From positions 2,441,501-2,505,500 of the forward strand of contig NZ_CP020814.1 of NCBI RefSeq assembly GCF_002109385.1: a stretch of 64,000 nt of DNA. Reading direction: 5' to 3'. The position numbers and the translations under genes are program-made. Position 1 is the stretch's first letter; each line of letters begins with the position of its first letter. Shown here piece after piece: positions 57,450-64,000 of the stretch. Source of the stretch: Halalkalibacter krulwichiae. Its GTDB lineage: Bacteria; Bacillota; Bacilli; Bacillales; Bacillaceae_D. The notes under the pieces are model-generated. The model searched no databases. It saw only the letters and a program-made list of their open reading frames with translations, and was not told the DNA's origin.

Positions 57450-58379
57450 TTATCCAGTGTTTACATGTTCGTGTTGTGGTTTCTTTTCACGCTTAATTGA
57501 AGTACCGACATATACTCCCGTCACCACCAAAGTTGCTCCAATTACCGTTGTAACGGTTAATTCCTCTCCCAAGAAAATAGCCGCCATCATAACAGCAGAA
57601 ACAGGCATTACATTGATAAAGATCGCTGCCTTGCTAGCACCAATCTGTTGTATTCCATAATAGTACAAGATAAACCCGATAACCGTTACAAACAGACTCA
57701 TATAAGCAATCGCGAACCATGAAGCAGGTGTGCTTGTTGCCATGTGCGTCCAAGGTTTTTCGAATAAAGAAAACGGCAATAAAAATATGGTTCCAAATGC
57801 AACAGCATAAGTTGTTGAAACAATGGAACTAAATTTCCGTAACACAATTCTTCCTAACACACTATAAACGGCCCATGTGATAACTGCAAACAATAGGATT
57901 AAATCAATCCACTCGAATTCAAACAAAAGGATTACTGACATCTTTCCTTCTGTAATTACAATAATGACCCCTAAAAAAGCAAGAAATAACCCAGCGACAT
58001 TCCTTTTTGTTATGACCTCTTTTAAGAAAAGACCAGATAACAGCATAATAAGCATCGGATTCGTTCCTATAAACAAAGAGCTCTTAATGACCGGTGCGTA
58101 TTTACTCGCTAAGAAAAAACAAATATTATAAATCGCAATACCTGTCAGCCCTAAAAGAGCAAATAATAACCAATCCTTTCTCGTTATCTTAGGGATGTTC
58201 TTCTCAACTAACCACATAATCGGAAACAAGAAAAGGGCCGCCCCCAAAAAACGTAAAAAAGCAATTGTTGCAGGCTCGAAACTCTCAATTGCCACCTTTC
58301 CTGCTATAAAGCCACTCCCCCATGTACTTGTTGCAAAAATTAATAATGCATAAATTAGCCAACGTTTCTTTTTTGTCAT
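57450..58379 (-). CDS. EamA/DMT family transporter
   Basis: The start is ATG 58379 with GGAGGA upstream, giving 309 residues. Ten membrane spans in two EamA repeats are visible (IYALLIFATSTWGSGFIAG; LILLFAVITWAVYSVLGRI). The substrate is not predictable; members export metabolites or amino acids. A His-rich short C-terminal tail (QHEHVNTG) is present. Confidence 0.92.
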   Translation of the reverse strand: MTKKKRWLIYALLIFATSTWGSGFIAGKVAIESFEPATIAFLRFLGAALFLFPIMWLVEKNIPKITRKDWLLFALLGLTGIAIYNICFFLASKYAPVIKSSLFIGTNPMLIMLLSGLFLKEVITKRNVAGLFLAFLGVIIVITEGKMSVILLFEFEWIDLILLFAVITWAVYSVLGRIVLRKFSSIVSTTYAVAFGTIFLLPFSLFEKPWTHMATSTPASWFAIAYMSLFVTVIGFILYYYGIQQIGASKAAIFINVMPVSAVMMAAIFLGEELTVTTVIGATLVVTGVYVGTSIKREKKPQHEHVNTG

Positions 58380-58438
58380 GCAATCCTCCATTATTTCCAA
58401 AACCGAAAGATTTCTCAACTGTAAAGGAGTGCCCTACA

Positions 58439-60040
58439 CTAATGGCAGTACACTCCCTCTTCCATAATATTTCTAGCATATGTTTCAATTAGTTGTCCGT
58501 CACTAGCTAAAAAGTCAATTGGATGTTGATCAGCCCAGTCTTCATTTGTTGACACTACATTTATAAATACATTTTGTTCAAGTTCAGCTATATATGAACC
58601 ACCTTCATAATGAATTTGTACACGTGCTATTTCGCTAGGCTTCCGTATCATCCCAAAAGTAACATACGTAAAAGTATTTGAGCCGTTGTGCCAATTCCCA
58701 CTACGTACACGGAACGTACGAATTTTTTGATCTTCTTCAATAACAGCTGTTCCACCAATTGTTAGCATTGCATTCGGCAGGCGGTTATAACCTCCTTCTG
58801 TTGAAAGGAGCTTTTCAGCCACCAAGTCAGATTCGTCTACCATATAGATGACGTAGACTTCCTCATCTACGTATTCAGAATGTAACACGTCAATATGCGT
58901 ATCGGCCCCATAGGTTTGTTCGACGGCTTCTTCAATGCTCCCATAAACCGTGAGATCTCTCTCACCTTCACTAACATCAACACTCCCCATCAGTCCTACA
59001 TAAATGAAAACAATGCTTATTAAAAAAAATGAAGTAGCTTTCCTATATTGGTAAGAGCGAATTAAACTATAGCTTGCATACGTAAATAGCCCGACAGCAA
59101 TCGCCAATAGAACAAACGTAGCTGCCGTCATGACAATTTGAACCATTTGTACATTCAAGGATTGTTCAAGAAATATGTTCATCAAGAAAGAAACTGATTC
59201 TGTTTGTAGTACTTGAGCAACCTCATGGGGAGGGGTTTGCTCTGTCATAATAGCTGACAGTAGAAAAATGACGAAAGCAAAGAGTGATTCAATTCGAAAA
59301 GACTTAATCTGATTTGTCGAAGGCCCCACTCTCACTCTTAAACCAAGTATAAGATGATGTAGTCCAAACAGAAGTAAAGGCAAAAACAATAAATGCTTAA
59401 TGAATAATATTTGTCCATATGAAAGGAGCCAAGATTGAACATATTGAGGTACAATGGCTGCCATTAATAAGAAACCAGATCCAATAAGAACAATAACCGC
59501 GAAAACCGCAGTTACCGAAAACCACCTATAAAAGGACTGGTGCTGCTCCCATTCTCGAGCAAACCATGCCACGATAGCCAAAACCCCAATCCAAATACTC
59601 ACTGCTAATAAATGCAAAGCGTTCCCAATAAAACCCACCCAACCAGCAACGGCTGATCCATGACTTGACCAACTGGCTGCAAGGACGAGACCAACTACAA
59701 GAAACACCGAAAAACGGCTCCACTTTTCAACCGGTGTTGAAAAGATGATTGCCACCGTTAAAAAAATTGAGACAAGAAAAGCCTGGCCTGCTGAATACTC
59801 AAATACCACAGTTGCAATTGACTCCAAAAGAGGAATGGAAAATTGAACGTATAATGTTTCAATTAATCTAATTACTGGCACAAATAATAAGACAGGAACA
59901 GCAGCAGCCACTCCTTTAATAAGTCGAACAGACATATGAATGGAAGGACGTTGATTTTCAGGGACTGATTTTAATAGAAAGTACCCCATCAATAAAGAAA
60001 AACAAAGATATAACAAAAAATTAACCAACGAAACAACCAT
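58439..60040 (-). CDS. CopD-domain membrane protein
   Basis: The 533-residue protein has about nine membrane spans with the CopD pattern (WVGFIGNALHLLAVSIWIGV, FIKHLLFLPLLLFGLHHLI) and an extracellular C-terminal domain of about 150 residues (GSIEEAVEQTYGADTHIDV). The start overlaps the CopC-like gene stop by one base. In B. subtilis YcnJ these two domains are fused; here they are separate genes. Copper uptake is the likely role. Confidence 0.88.
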   Translation of the reverse strand: MVVSLVNFLLYLCFSLLMGYFLLKSVPENQRPSIHMSVRLIKGVAAAVPVLLFVPVIRLIETLYVQFSIPLLESIATVVFEYSAGQAFLVSIFLTVAIIFSTPVEKWSRFSVFLVVGLVLAASWSSHGSAVAGWVGFIGNALHLLAVSIWIGVLAIVAWFAREWEQHQSFYRWFSVTAVFAVIVLIGSGFLLMAAIVPQYVQSWLLSYGQILFIKHLLFLPLLLFGLHHLILGLRVRVGPSTNQIKSFRIESLFAFVIFLLSAIMTEQTPPHEVAQVLQTESVSFLMNIFLEQSLNVQMVQIVMTAATFVLLAIAVGLFTYASYSLIRSYQYRKATSFFLISIVFIYVGLMGSVDVSEGERDLTVYGSIEEAVEQTYGADTHIDVLHSEYVDEEVYVIYMVDESDLVAEKLLSTEGGYNRLPNAMLTIGGTAVIEEDQKIRTFRVRSGNWHNGSNTFTYVTFGMIRKPSEIARVQIHYEGGSYIAELEQNVFINVVSTNEDWADQHPIDFLASDGQLIETYARNIMEEGVYCH

Positions 60041-60609
60041 TAGAACATCCTCTTAATGATAAATCTGCCCACAAAAATCAGAGCAATCACACCCGTAATA
60101 ATAAGCGGCCATAACATACGACCTAACGAGGATTCTACTTCCTCTTGTTGATCGATCGCTATTTCAGTGTTATCTTCATTAACAATATTTTCTTGATTGA
60201 TTTCGTCTACAGATTCATTGAATTCTTCAACCTCTTCTTCCGGAGCGGCCTGCTCAAATGGTAACACTTCAAAAGAAAATTCTCCTTCTGTTTGATGGGT
60301 ATCTTCCCCAAGTGCTCTCCATTCAACTAAATAAGTACCTGGAGCTAACGGATCATTTAATGACAAAGTTAAAAAAGGACTCTCAACATTAATATTAGCT
60401 ATCTCAACTTCTTGACCCTCTTCATTAAAAACAGATGCCGTACTAACGGACTCAATTCCAGCATTAAAGACCAACTCAATCTCTTTTATTGGCTCGGCTA
60501 TCTCCTCTTGATCTTCCGGGTAAGACTCAGTCACGTACGAGTGAGCACCAACTTGAATGGGTAACAATAGTAAAAAAATAAGTAAAAAGATCAACACTAC
60601 TTTTTTCAT
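60040..60609 (-). CDS. CopC-domain protein
   Basis: The 189-residue precursor has a signal peptide ending near AHSYV, a CopC beta-sandwich (VTESYPEDQEEI, IELVFNAGIES, GTYLVEWRALGEDTHQTEGEF) with the N-terminal and DTH histidines that bind copper, an acidic linker, and a C-terminal membrane anchor (WPLIITGVIALIFVGRFII). It is one base before the CopD-type gene. Confidence 0.88.
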   Translation of the reverse strand: MKKVVLIFLLIFLLLLPIQVGAHSYVTESYPEDQEEIAEPIKEIELVFNAGIESVSTASVFNEEGQEVEIANINVESPFLTLSLNDPLAPGTYLVEWRALGEDTHQTEGEFSFEVLPFEQAAPEEEVEEFNESVDEINQENIVNEDNTEIAIDQQEEVESSLGRMLWPLIITGVIALIFVGRFIIKRMF

Positions 60610-60753
60610 CGAATCACCTTCCCTAGTAAACCTATTAGTTTTAAATATTTTAACAGATAACCGTAGTTACGCAAAGTCTAACCATTAAGTTACCGGAGGA
60701 CAAGCCTTGCATTTTATGAGAAAATAAGAAGGTAGAAAGGAAGGCGTTTTTTG

Positions 60754-61380
60754 ATGAGGAAAGGTTTCGTACTATTTACTTATTTGTTCATTGCATTAGT
60801 CATGTACTTATATGGAGAAGATTTATTACATTGGATTCAACAAGGCGGGGCTGAGTATATGCTTATAACTGCATTACTCGCAACTTTCTTTTCGCTATTT
60901 CCCATTATTCCTTATCCGATTATTGGCGGAGTTCTTGGAGCAGCATATGGGCCTATTGCAGGTAGTACCGTTACTTGGATAGGTTCGTCTCTTGCTTCTA
61001 TTTTAATGTTTGCATTTGTCCGTTATGGTTATCAAGATTGGGGCAAGAAATGGCTTTATAAGTATCAGCGTCTCTCAAAAGTTACTATTATGTTTGAACG
61101 TAATGCATTTATGACAATCTTCTTAACAAGATTGATTCCTGTTATTCCCTCAATCATTGTTAACATCTACTCCGCTTTAAGCAGAGTTTCATTTTTACGT
61201 TATGCACTCGCCTCATCGCTTGGCAAAGTCCCTTCGATGATCTTGTTTGCAACAGTTGGTAACTCGATCGTCAACAACCCTAGCGATTTGATTTTTGTTA
61301 CACTCTTTTATGGAACATTCCTATTAATTGTTTACATCTCATTTAAACTATTTAACCGCCATTATTCATTGAGAGGATAA
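60754..61380 (+). CDS. TVP38/TMEM64 family membrane protein
   Basis: The start is ATG 60754 with AAAGGAAGG upstream, giving 208 residues. About six membrane spans and the VTT-domain marks GAAYGPIAGSTVTWIGSSLAS and RNAFMTIFLTRLIPVIPS are present. DedA-like relatives move lipids or maintain membrane potential. The substrate is unknown. Confidence 0.9.
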   Translation: MRKGFVLFTYLFIALVMYLYGEDLLHWIQQGGAEYMLITALLATFFSLFPIIPYPIIGGVLGAAYGPIAGSTVTWIGSSLASILMFAFVRYGYQDWGKKWLYKYQRLSKVTIMFERNAFMTIFLTRLIPVIPSIIVNIYSALSRVSFLRYALASSLGKVPSMILFATVGNSIVNNPSDLIFVTLFYGTFLLIVYISFKLFNRHYSLRG

Positions 61381-61390
61381 CAATATGGAA

Positions 61391-61425
61391 GGCAATGTTA
61401 AGGGATTTGAAATCCCAACATTGCC
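61391..61425 (+). terminator. Terminator after the TVP38-type gene
   Basis: GGCAATGTT and AACATTGCC form the outer stem, with an inner GGGATTT/AAATCCC stem, followed by five T. Confidence 0.85.
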
Positions 61426-61467
61426 TTTTTACCTTTTTATATTCTAAACTTCAAATTATACGGACAG

Positions 61468-61926
61468 TTACGTACGTATATAAACAACCCGTCTTTTGAG
61501 CCACAGTACAATATAAAACACCATGTATCCAATTGTCGCACCTAATGTATTCAAAATCACATCATCGATGTTAGCCACTCGATGCGTGAAAAGAAATTGA
61601 CTTACTTCTATAAGAAGAGAAGTAAGAAAAGCGAGTAGCACGACTAAAGAAAGCCTACGTAACTTCTTCGAAATGAACGGTAACAAAAAACCCATTGGCA
61701 AAAATAAAACAATATTCCCAACTAATATTCGAATAGGGTCCATAATTGTCGGGCTGAAAACAGCAATTCTATATATGCTTCGAAACGGAATTATATTGTA
61801 ATTTCTTCCTCCGGGACCTGTCGGGCCAAGAGAAGCTCCGTAATTCCAAGCTAACAACGTAACATAAAATAAGGCCATTAAATACGTGCATAACAACAAT
61901 TTACGTATGAATTGTTGCTGTCTCAT
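61468..61926 (-). CDS. VanZ-like membrane protein
   Basis: The 152-residue protein has four spans and the VanZ pattern (RNYNIIPFRSIYRI, NIVLFLPMGFLLPF, LTSLLIEVSQFLFTHR, DIDDVILNTLGA-type end). VanZ relatives alter resistance to lipoglycopeptides, but most have no proven role. Confidence 0.88.
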   Translation of the reverse strand: MRQQQFIRKLLLCTYLMALFYVTLLAWNYGASLGPTGPGGRNYNIIPFRSIYRIAVFSPTIMDPIRILVGNIVLFLPMGFLLPFISKKLRRLSLVVLLAFLTSLLIEVSQFLFTHRVANIDDVILNTLGATIGYMVFYIVLWLKRRVVYIRT

Positions 61927-61975
61927 GAATCCTCGTCCCCCTCATGTATGACATCACTTCTTTTCATTATTCCGG

Positions 61976-62206
61976 TTATTCTTTGGATTGACAAGCATTT
62001 TTCATCGACAACTTTTTAAAAAACACGAAAGAAAACCCCGAAGTATAAACTCCAGGGTTTTTCGTATTATCCTTTTGGGGAATATAATCAGGTTGCTCAT
62101 TACTTTTTTGGGCCATTTTCTTTCCGTTATTTGCCTTTGATTTGACAGGTTGCATTCCAAGATGATCTGGACGGAATTGTGCGAAATGTGACTTTGTACT
62201 TTTCAT
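61976..62206 (-). CDS. sspN: Small acid-soluble spore protein N with a shifted, elongated C-terminus
   Basis: The start is ATG 62206 with GGGAGGGG upstream. Residues 1-45 match SspN (FAQFRPDHLGMQPVKS, NNGKKMAQKSNEQPDYIP), but the frame then continues 30 residues through its own terminator. One more C in the CCCC run at 62077-62080 would give YIPPKG and a TAA stop. A 1-nt loss is the likely cause. The N-terminal core could still work, with an added hydrophobic tail. Confidence 0.75.
   Translation of the reverse strand: MKSTKSHFAQFRPDHLGMQPVKSKANNGKKMAQKSNEQPDYIPQKDNTKNPGVYTSGFSFVFFKKLSMKNACQSKE
62034..62061 (-). terminator. Terminator of sspN, now read through
   Basis: AAACCCTGGAG pairs with the CGGGGTTTT arm around TTTATACTT-type sequence. 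It lies inside the elongated sspN frame. Confidence 0.7.
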
Positions 62207-62254
62207 AAGTAACCCCTCCCTCAATAATAGGTTACCTCTAAAAAGCCATCTTAT

Positions 62255-62395
62255 TCATAGCTCAATTTGTTTTACTGCAGAACGTCTTTTTTCCCACCGT
62301 TCTTCGATGCGATCCAGTGCTTCTTTATCATTCATTAACTTCTCCCGATTTTCTCTAACTAATTCCTCAAATGACAATTTTCTGACTCTTCTCAA
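62255..62395 (-). CDS. FbpB-like small basic protein (46 aa)
   Basis: The frame starts at TTG with AAGGAG upstream and reads MRRVRKLSFEELVRENREKL, then MNDKEALDRIEERWEKR. That is the pattern of Fur-regulated basic protein B, a chaperone-like helper of iron-sparing small RNA. No Fur box was searched for successfully. Confidence 0.75.
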   Translation of the reverse strand: MRRVRKLSFEELVRENREKLMNDKEALDRIEERWEKRRSAVKQIEL

Positions 62396-62452
62396 GACAA
62401 ACACTCCTTTGTTTTTATACAATTATTGACGAAAAGGAGTGTTTTTATACAA

Positions 62453-63154
62453 TTATTTTGGGCTGACGTAAATTTGACCAGATTCGTCTATCGTCATTAA
62501 GAAAATCTGTTTAGGATTAGCAAAACCTCGTTGATGAACTTGTTCTCGTAACCAATCGAGTGTGCCAAATTTCTTCACATTAGCCTCTATGATTTGTCCA
62601 TCTTCAATCAACACAGATGTGTACCCTTTAGAGGGCACATTTTTTTGCATGTCATTTAAAGTTACTGTTTCATAACTTGATTTCTTAATAACACTTATTG
62701 CTCCGTTCATTTCTAAAATTGCATAATCGACTTCAGATAGATCGCTCGCACTATTTTGACGTAGATCCATTAAAAAAGCTTCCAGCGTTATTTTGGCTTT
62801 TCTTAGTTCCTTATGCAATATTTTTCCATGCTTCATTAGAATGATCGGTTCATCCTCTATGATACGGCGGAAACGTGGTGTTTTAAGAGCCAAAACTGAC
62901 AAAGAAAGATGTAGACCGGCTGTCATTGCAGCCGCAGCTGCAGGACCAGCAAGAGGCAATTCACCATCCGTTAATGGTTCACCTAAAATGTCTCCAATTA
63001 CAACTCCAAATATAAAATCTAAAGCATCAATGGAACTCATCGAACGCTGACCTAACACTTTCACAATTAAAAATATATAAACATATACAATCGTAGCACG
63101 AATCATGAATGCATAAACTGGTAAATTTTCAGCCCCTTGCCAAAAATCAAACAA
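62453..63154 (-). CDS. YetF-type DUF421 membrane protein
   Basis: The 233-residue protein has three N-terminal spans (FMIRATIVYVYIFLIVKVLG) and the DUF421 marks LGQRSMSSIDALDFIFGVVIGD and GKILHKELRKAKITLEAFL, and the cytoplasmic YetF domain (MDLRQ, DVDYAILE-type). Function unknown; relatives act in spore membrane proteins such as YetF/YkjA and in stress. Confidence 0.9.
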   Translation of the reverse strand: MFDFWQGAENLPVYAFMIRATIVYVYIFLIVKVLGQRSMSSIDALDFIFGVVIGDILGEPLTDGELPLAGPAAAAAMTAGLHLSLSVLALKTPRFRRIIEDEPIILMKHGKILHKELRKAKITLEAFLMDLRQNSASDLSEVDYAILEMNGAISVIKKSSYETVTLNDMQKNVPSKGYTSVLIEDGQIIEANVKKFGTLDWLREQVHQRGFANPKQIFLMTIDESGQIYVSPK

Positions 63155-63265
63155 TTGGACTTCCTCCTCTTATAAATTCTTAAAACAACGACCAGAAGAG
63201 TGAGTATAAAGAATCATTTACTCACCCTGTCTTTTCGTACACATTCTGGTGTTGATTATTTAATG

Positions 63266-63409
63266 TTAGGAGTGATTATTTCGATTCATTTTTTCAGCTT
63301 CACGCTCAGCATAAGATTCAAATTCAGTTTCTGGATGATTTGTTTTACCATATTTTTTTGCATTGTTATTACGTTGAGCATTTGCATTTCCCTTTTTTTG
63401 TCGTCCCAT
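63266..63409 (-). CDS. Small Asn-rich basic protein (47 aa)
   Basis: MGRQKKGNANAQRNNNAKKY is followed by a charged helix ending EAEKMNRNNHS. GAGAGGG precedes the ATG. It lies directly downstream of acnA, where spore-protein genes occur in B. subtilis, and its composition is spore-protein-like, but it does not match SspO or SspP. Family not recognised. Confidence 0.65.
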   Translation of the reverse strand: MGRQKKGNANAQRNNNAKKYGKTNHPETEFESYAEREAEKMNRNNHS

Positions 63410-63518
63410 TTAATTTCCCTCTCTTTCCTAAATTATCTTTTCTAGAATGTGTACCTTTATCAGTTATATAAGTGAGAGTTAATGGAAATATGGTATGTGA
63501 AATTATTATTTGAAATGC

Positions 63519-63557
63519 AAAAGAGGTCTTCTTTCTTTAAGAAAGAAGACCTCTTTT
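63519..63557 (-). terminator. Terminator of acnA
   Basis: A perfect 19-bp stem (AAAAGAGGTCTTCTTTCTT and complement) closes on A just after the aconitase stop. Confidence 0.9.
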
Positions 63558-63563
63558 CGTATA

Positions 63564-64000
63564 TTAATTAGCAAGCTTATTACGAAGTACCATTTGTAAG
63601 ATACCACCGTGACGGTAGTAATCCATTTCAACTTCACTATCAAAGCGAGCGATAACTTCAAATTCTGTTTGCTTACCATCTTTATCAGTTGCAGTTACTT
63701 TAACAAGATCACGTGGCTTCACATCGTCTGTAATAGCAACAGAGATTGACTCTTCACCCGTTAATCCAAGAGATTCAGCGCTATCGCCTTCCTTGAATTG
63801 AAGTGGAAGAACACCCATAAGAACAAGGTTACTACGGTGAATACGCTCATAACTTTCAGCGATAACTGTTTTAATGCCAAGAAGGTTTGTTCCTTTAGCT
63901 GCCCAGTCACGCGAGCTTCCCATACCGTAATCTTTACCTGCTAGAATTGCTAAGCCTGTATCTTGCTCTTTGTATTTCATTGCAGCATCGTAAATAGACA
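63564..64000 (-). CDS. acnA: Aconitate hydratase, C-terminal part (runs off the right edge)
   Basis: The frame is open to the window end and covers the last 145 codons or so. It includes [20 protein letters not shown] and [22 protein letters not shown], the swivel domain of aconitase A, with the SRDWAAKG substrate-binding motif. It isomerises citrate to isocitrate in the TCA cycle, and binds iron-responsive mRNAs in B. subtilis. The stop is followed by a strong terminator. Confidence 0.95.
   Translation of the reverse strand, partial: SIYDAAMKYKEQDTGLAILAGKDYGMGSSRDWAAKGTNLLGIKTVIAESYERIHRSNLVLMGVLPLQFKEGDSAESLGLTGEESISVAITDDVKPRDLVKVTATDKDGKQTEFEVIARFDSEVEMDYYRHGGILQMVLRNKLAN

Noticed and set aside
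57450..58379. Selenium or metal link of the EamA transporter next to the CopC/CopD genes
   Set aside because: The genes are neighbours, but nothing in the transporter sequence points to a metal or selenium substrate.
1..64000. CRISPR arrays, rRNA genes and insertion sequences
   Set aside because: No regularly spaced repeats of CRISPR size, no rRNA-like sequence and no transposase were seen; the iterons are too short and too few for a CRISPR array.

Overview
The window looks like a chromosome segment from a low-GC, endospore-forming Bacillaceae, probably an alkaliphile-type relative of Bacillus subtilis. The support is Tlp and SspN spore proteins, a SpoVK-like AAA ATPase, a CotM-like Hsp20, a queCDEF operon behind a preQ1-I riboswitch, YkuI, YppG, CheV and a gene order (acnA, sspN, tlp, yneP, yneQ-like) that resembles the B. 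subtilis citB region. Genes from 35.4 kb to the right end are mostly ordinary housekeeping genes. The left end (1-3 kb) carries sugar-nucleotide genes: an epimerase start, a UDP-glucose dehydrogenase with an altered cofactor site, and a UTP-glucose-1-phosphate uridylyltransferase.

From 3.2 to 35.6 kb lies an integrated element of 32,422 bp. It is bounded by a perfect 227-bp direct repeat made of the 3' end of queF. The element supplies a replacement 3' end, so queF at the right junction is intact and a 3' remnant sits at the left junction. A tyrosine recombinase gene lies just inside the left end. The element has a complete phage head module (terS, terL, portal, head morphogenesis, scaffold, major capsid, connectors), a major tail protein, tail chaperones with a canonical -1 frameshift site, and a short tape measure. 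I found no distal tail, baseplate, fibre, holin or endolysin genes. In their place are an FtsK-like translocase with a Replic_Relax protein, two copies of a small lipoprotein cassette and several HTH regulators. The right part has two winged-helix replication-type proteins, a likely iteron origin (four repeats spaced 21-22 bp, plus 11-bp tandem repeats), a phage tRNA-Ile2(CAU), and a 901-residue protein with a DYDSD motif that I read as a YonO-like single-chain RNA polymerase. Three genes run against the main direction in cargo positions: a HEPN protein, a membrane-anchored DUF559-type nuclease and HTH regulators. The element could be a defective phage, a satellite, or a phage-plasmid that can also integrate.

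Outside the element the strongest observation is a pair of HesB-like genes 2 kb apart (44,998-45,282 and 47,156-47,464). Each is interrupted by one in-frame TGA at the position expected for the conserved cysteine. Each TGA is followed at bacterial SECIS distance by a hairpin with the same UGGAU loop and a shared 15-nt block. They are best explained as two selenoproteins. Other oddities are a zinc-ribbon gene that appears to start at ATA, an sspN reading frame that runs through its own terminator after a likely 1-nt loss, and many small genes under 60 codons.
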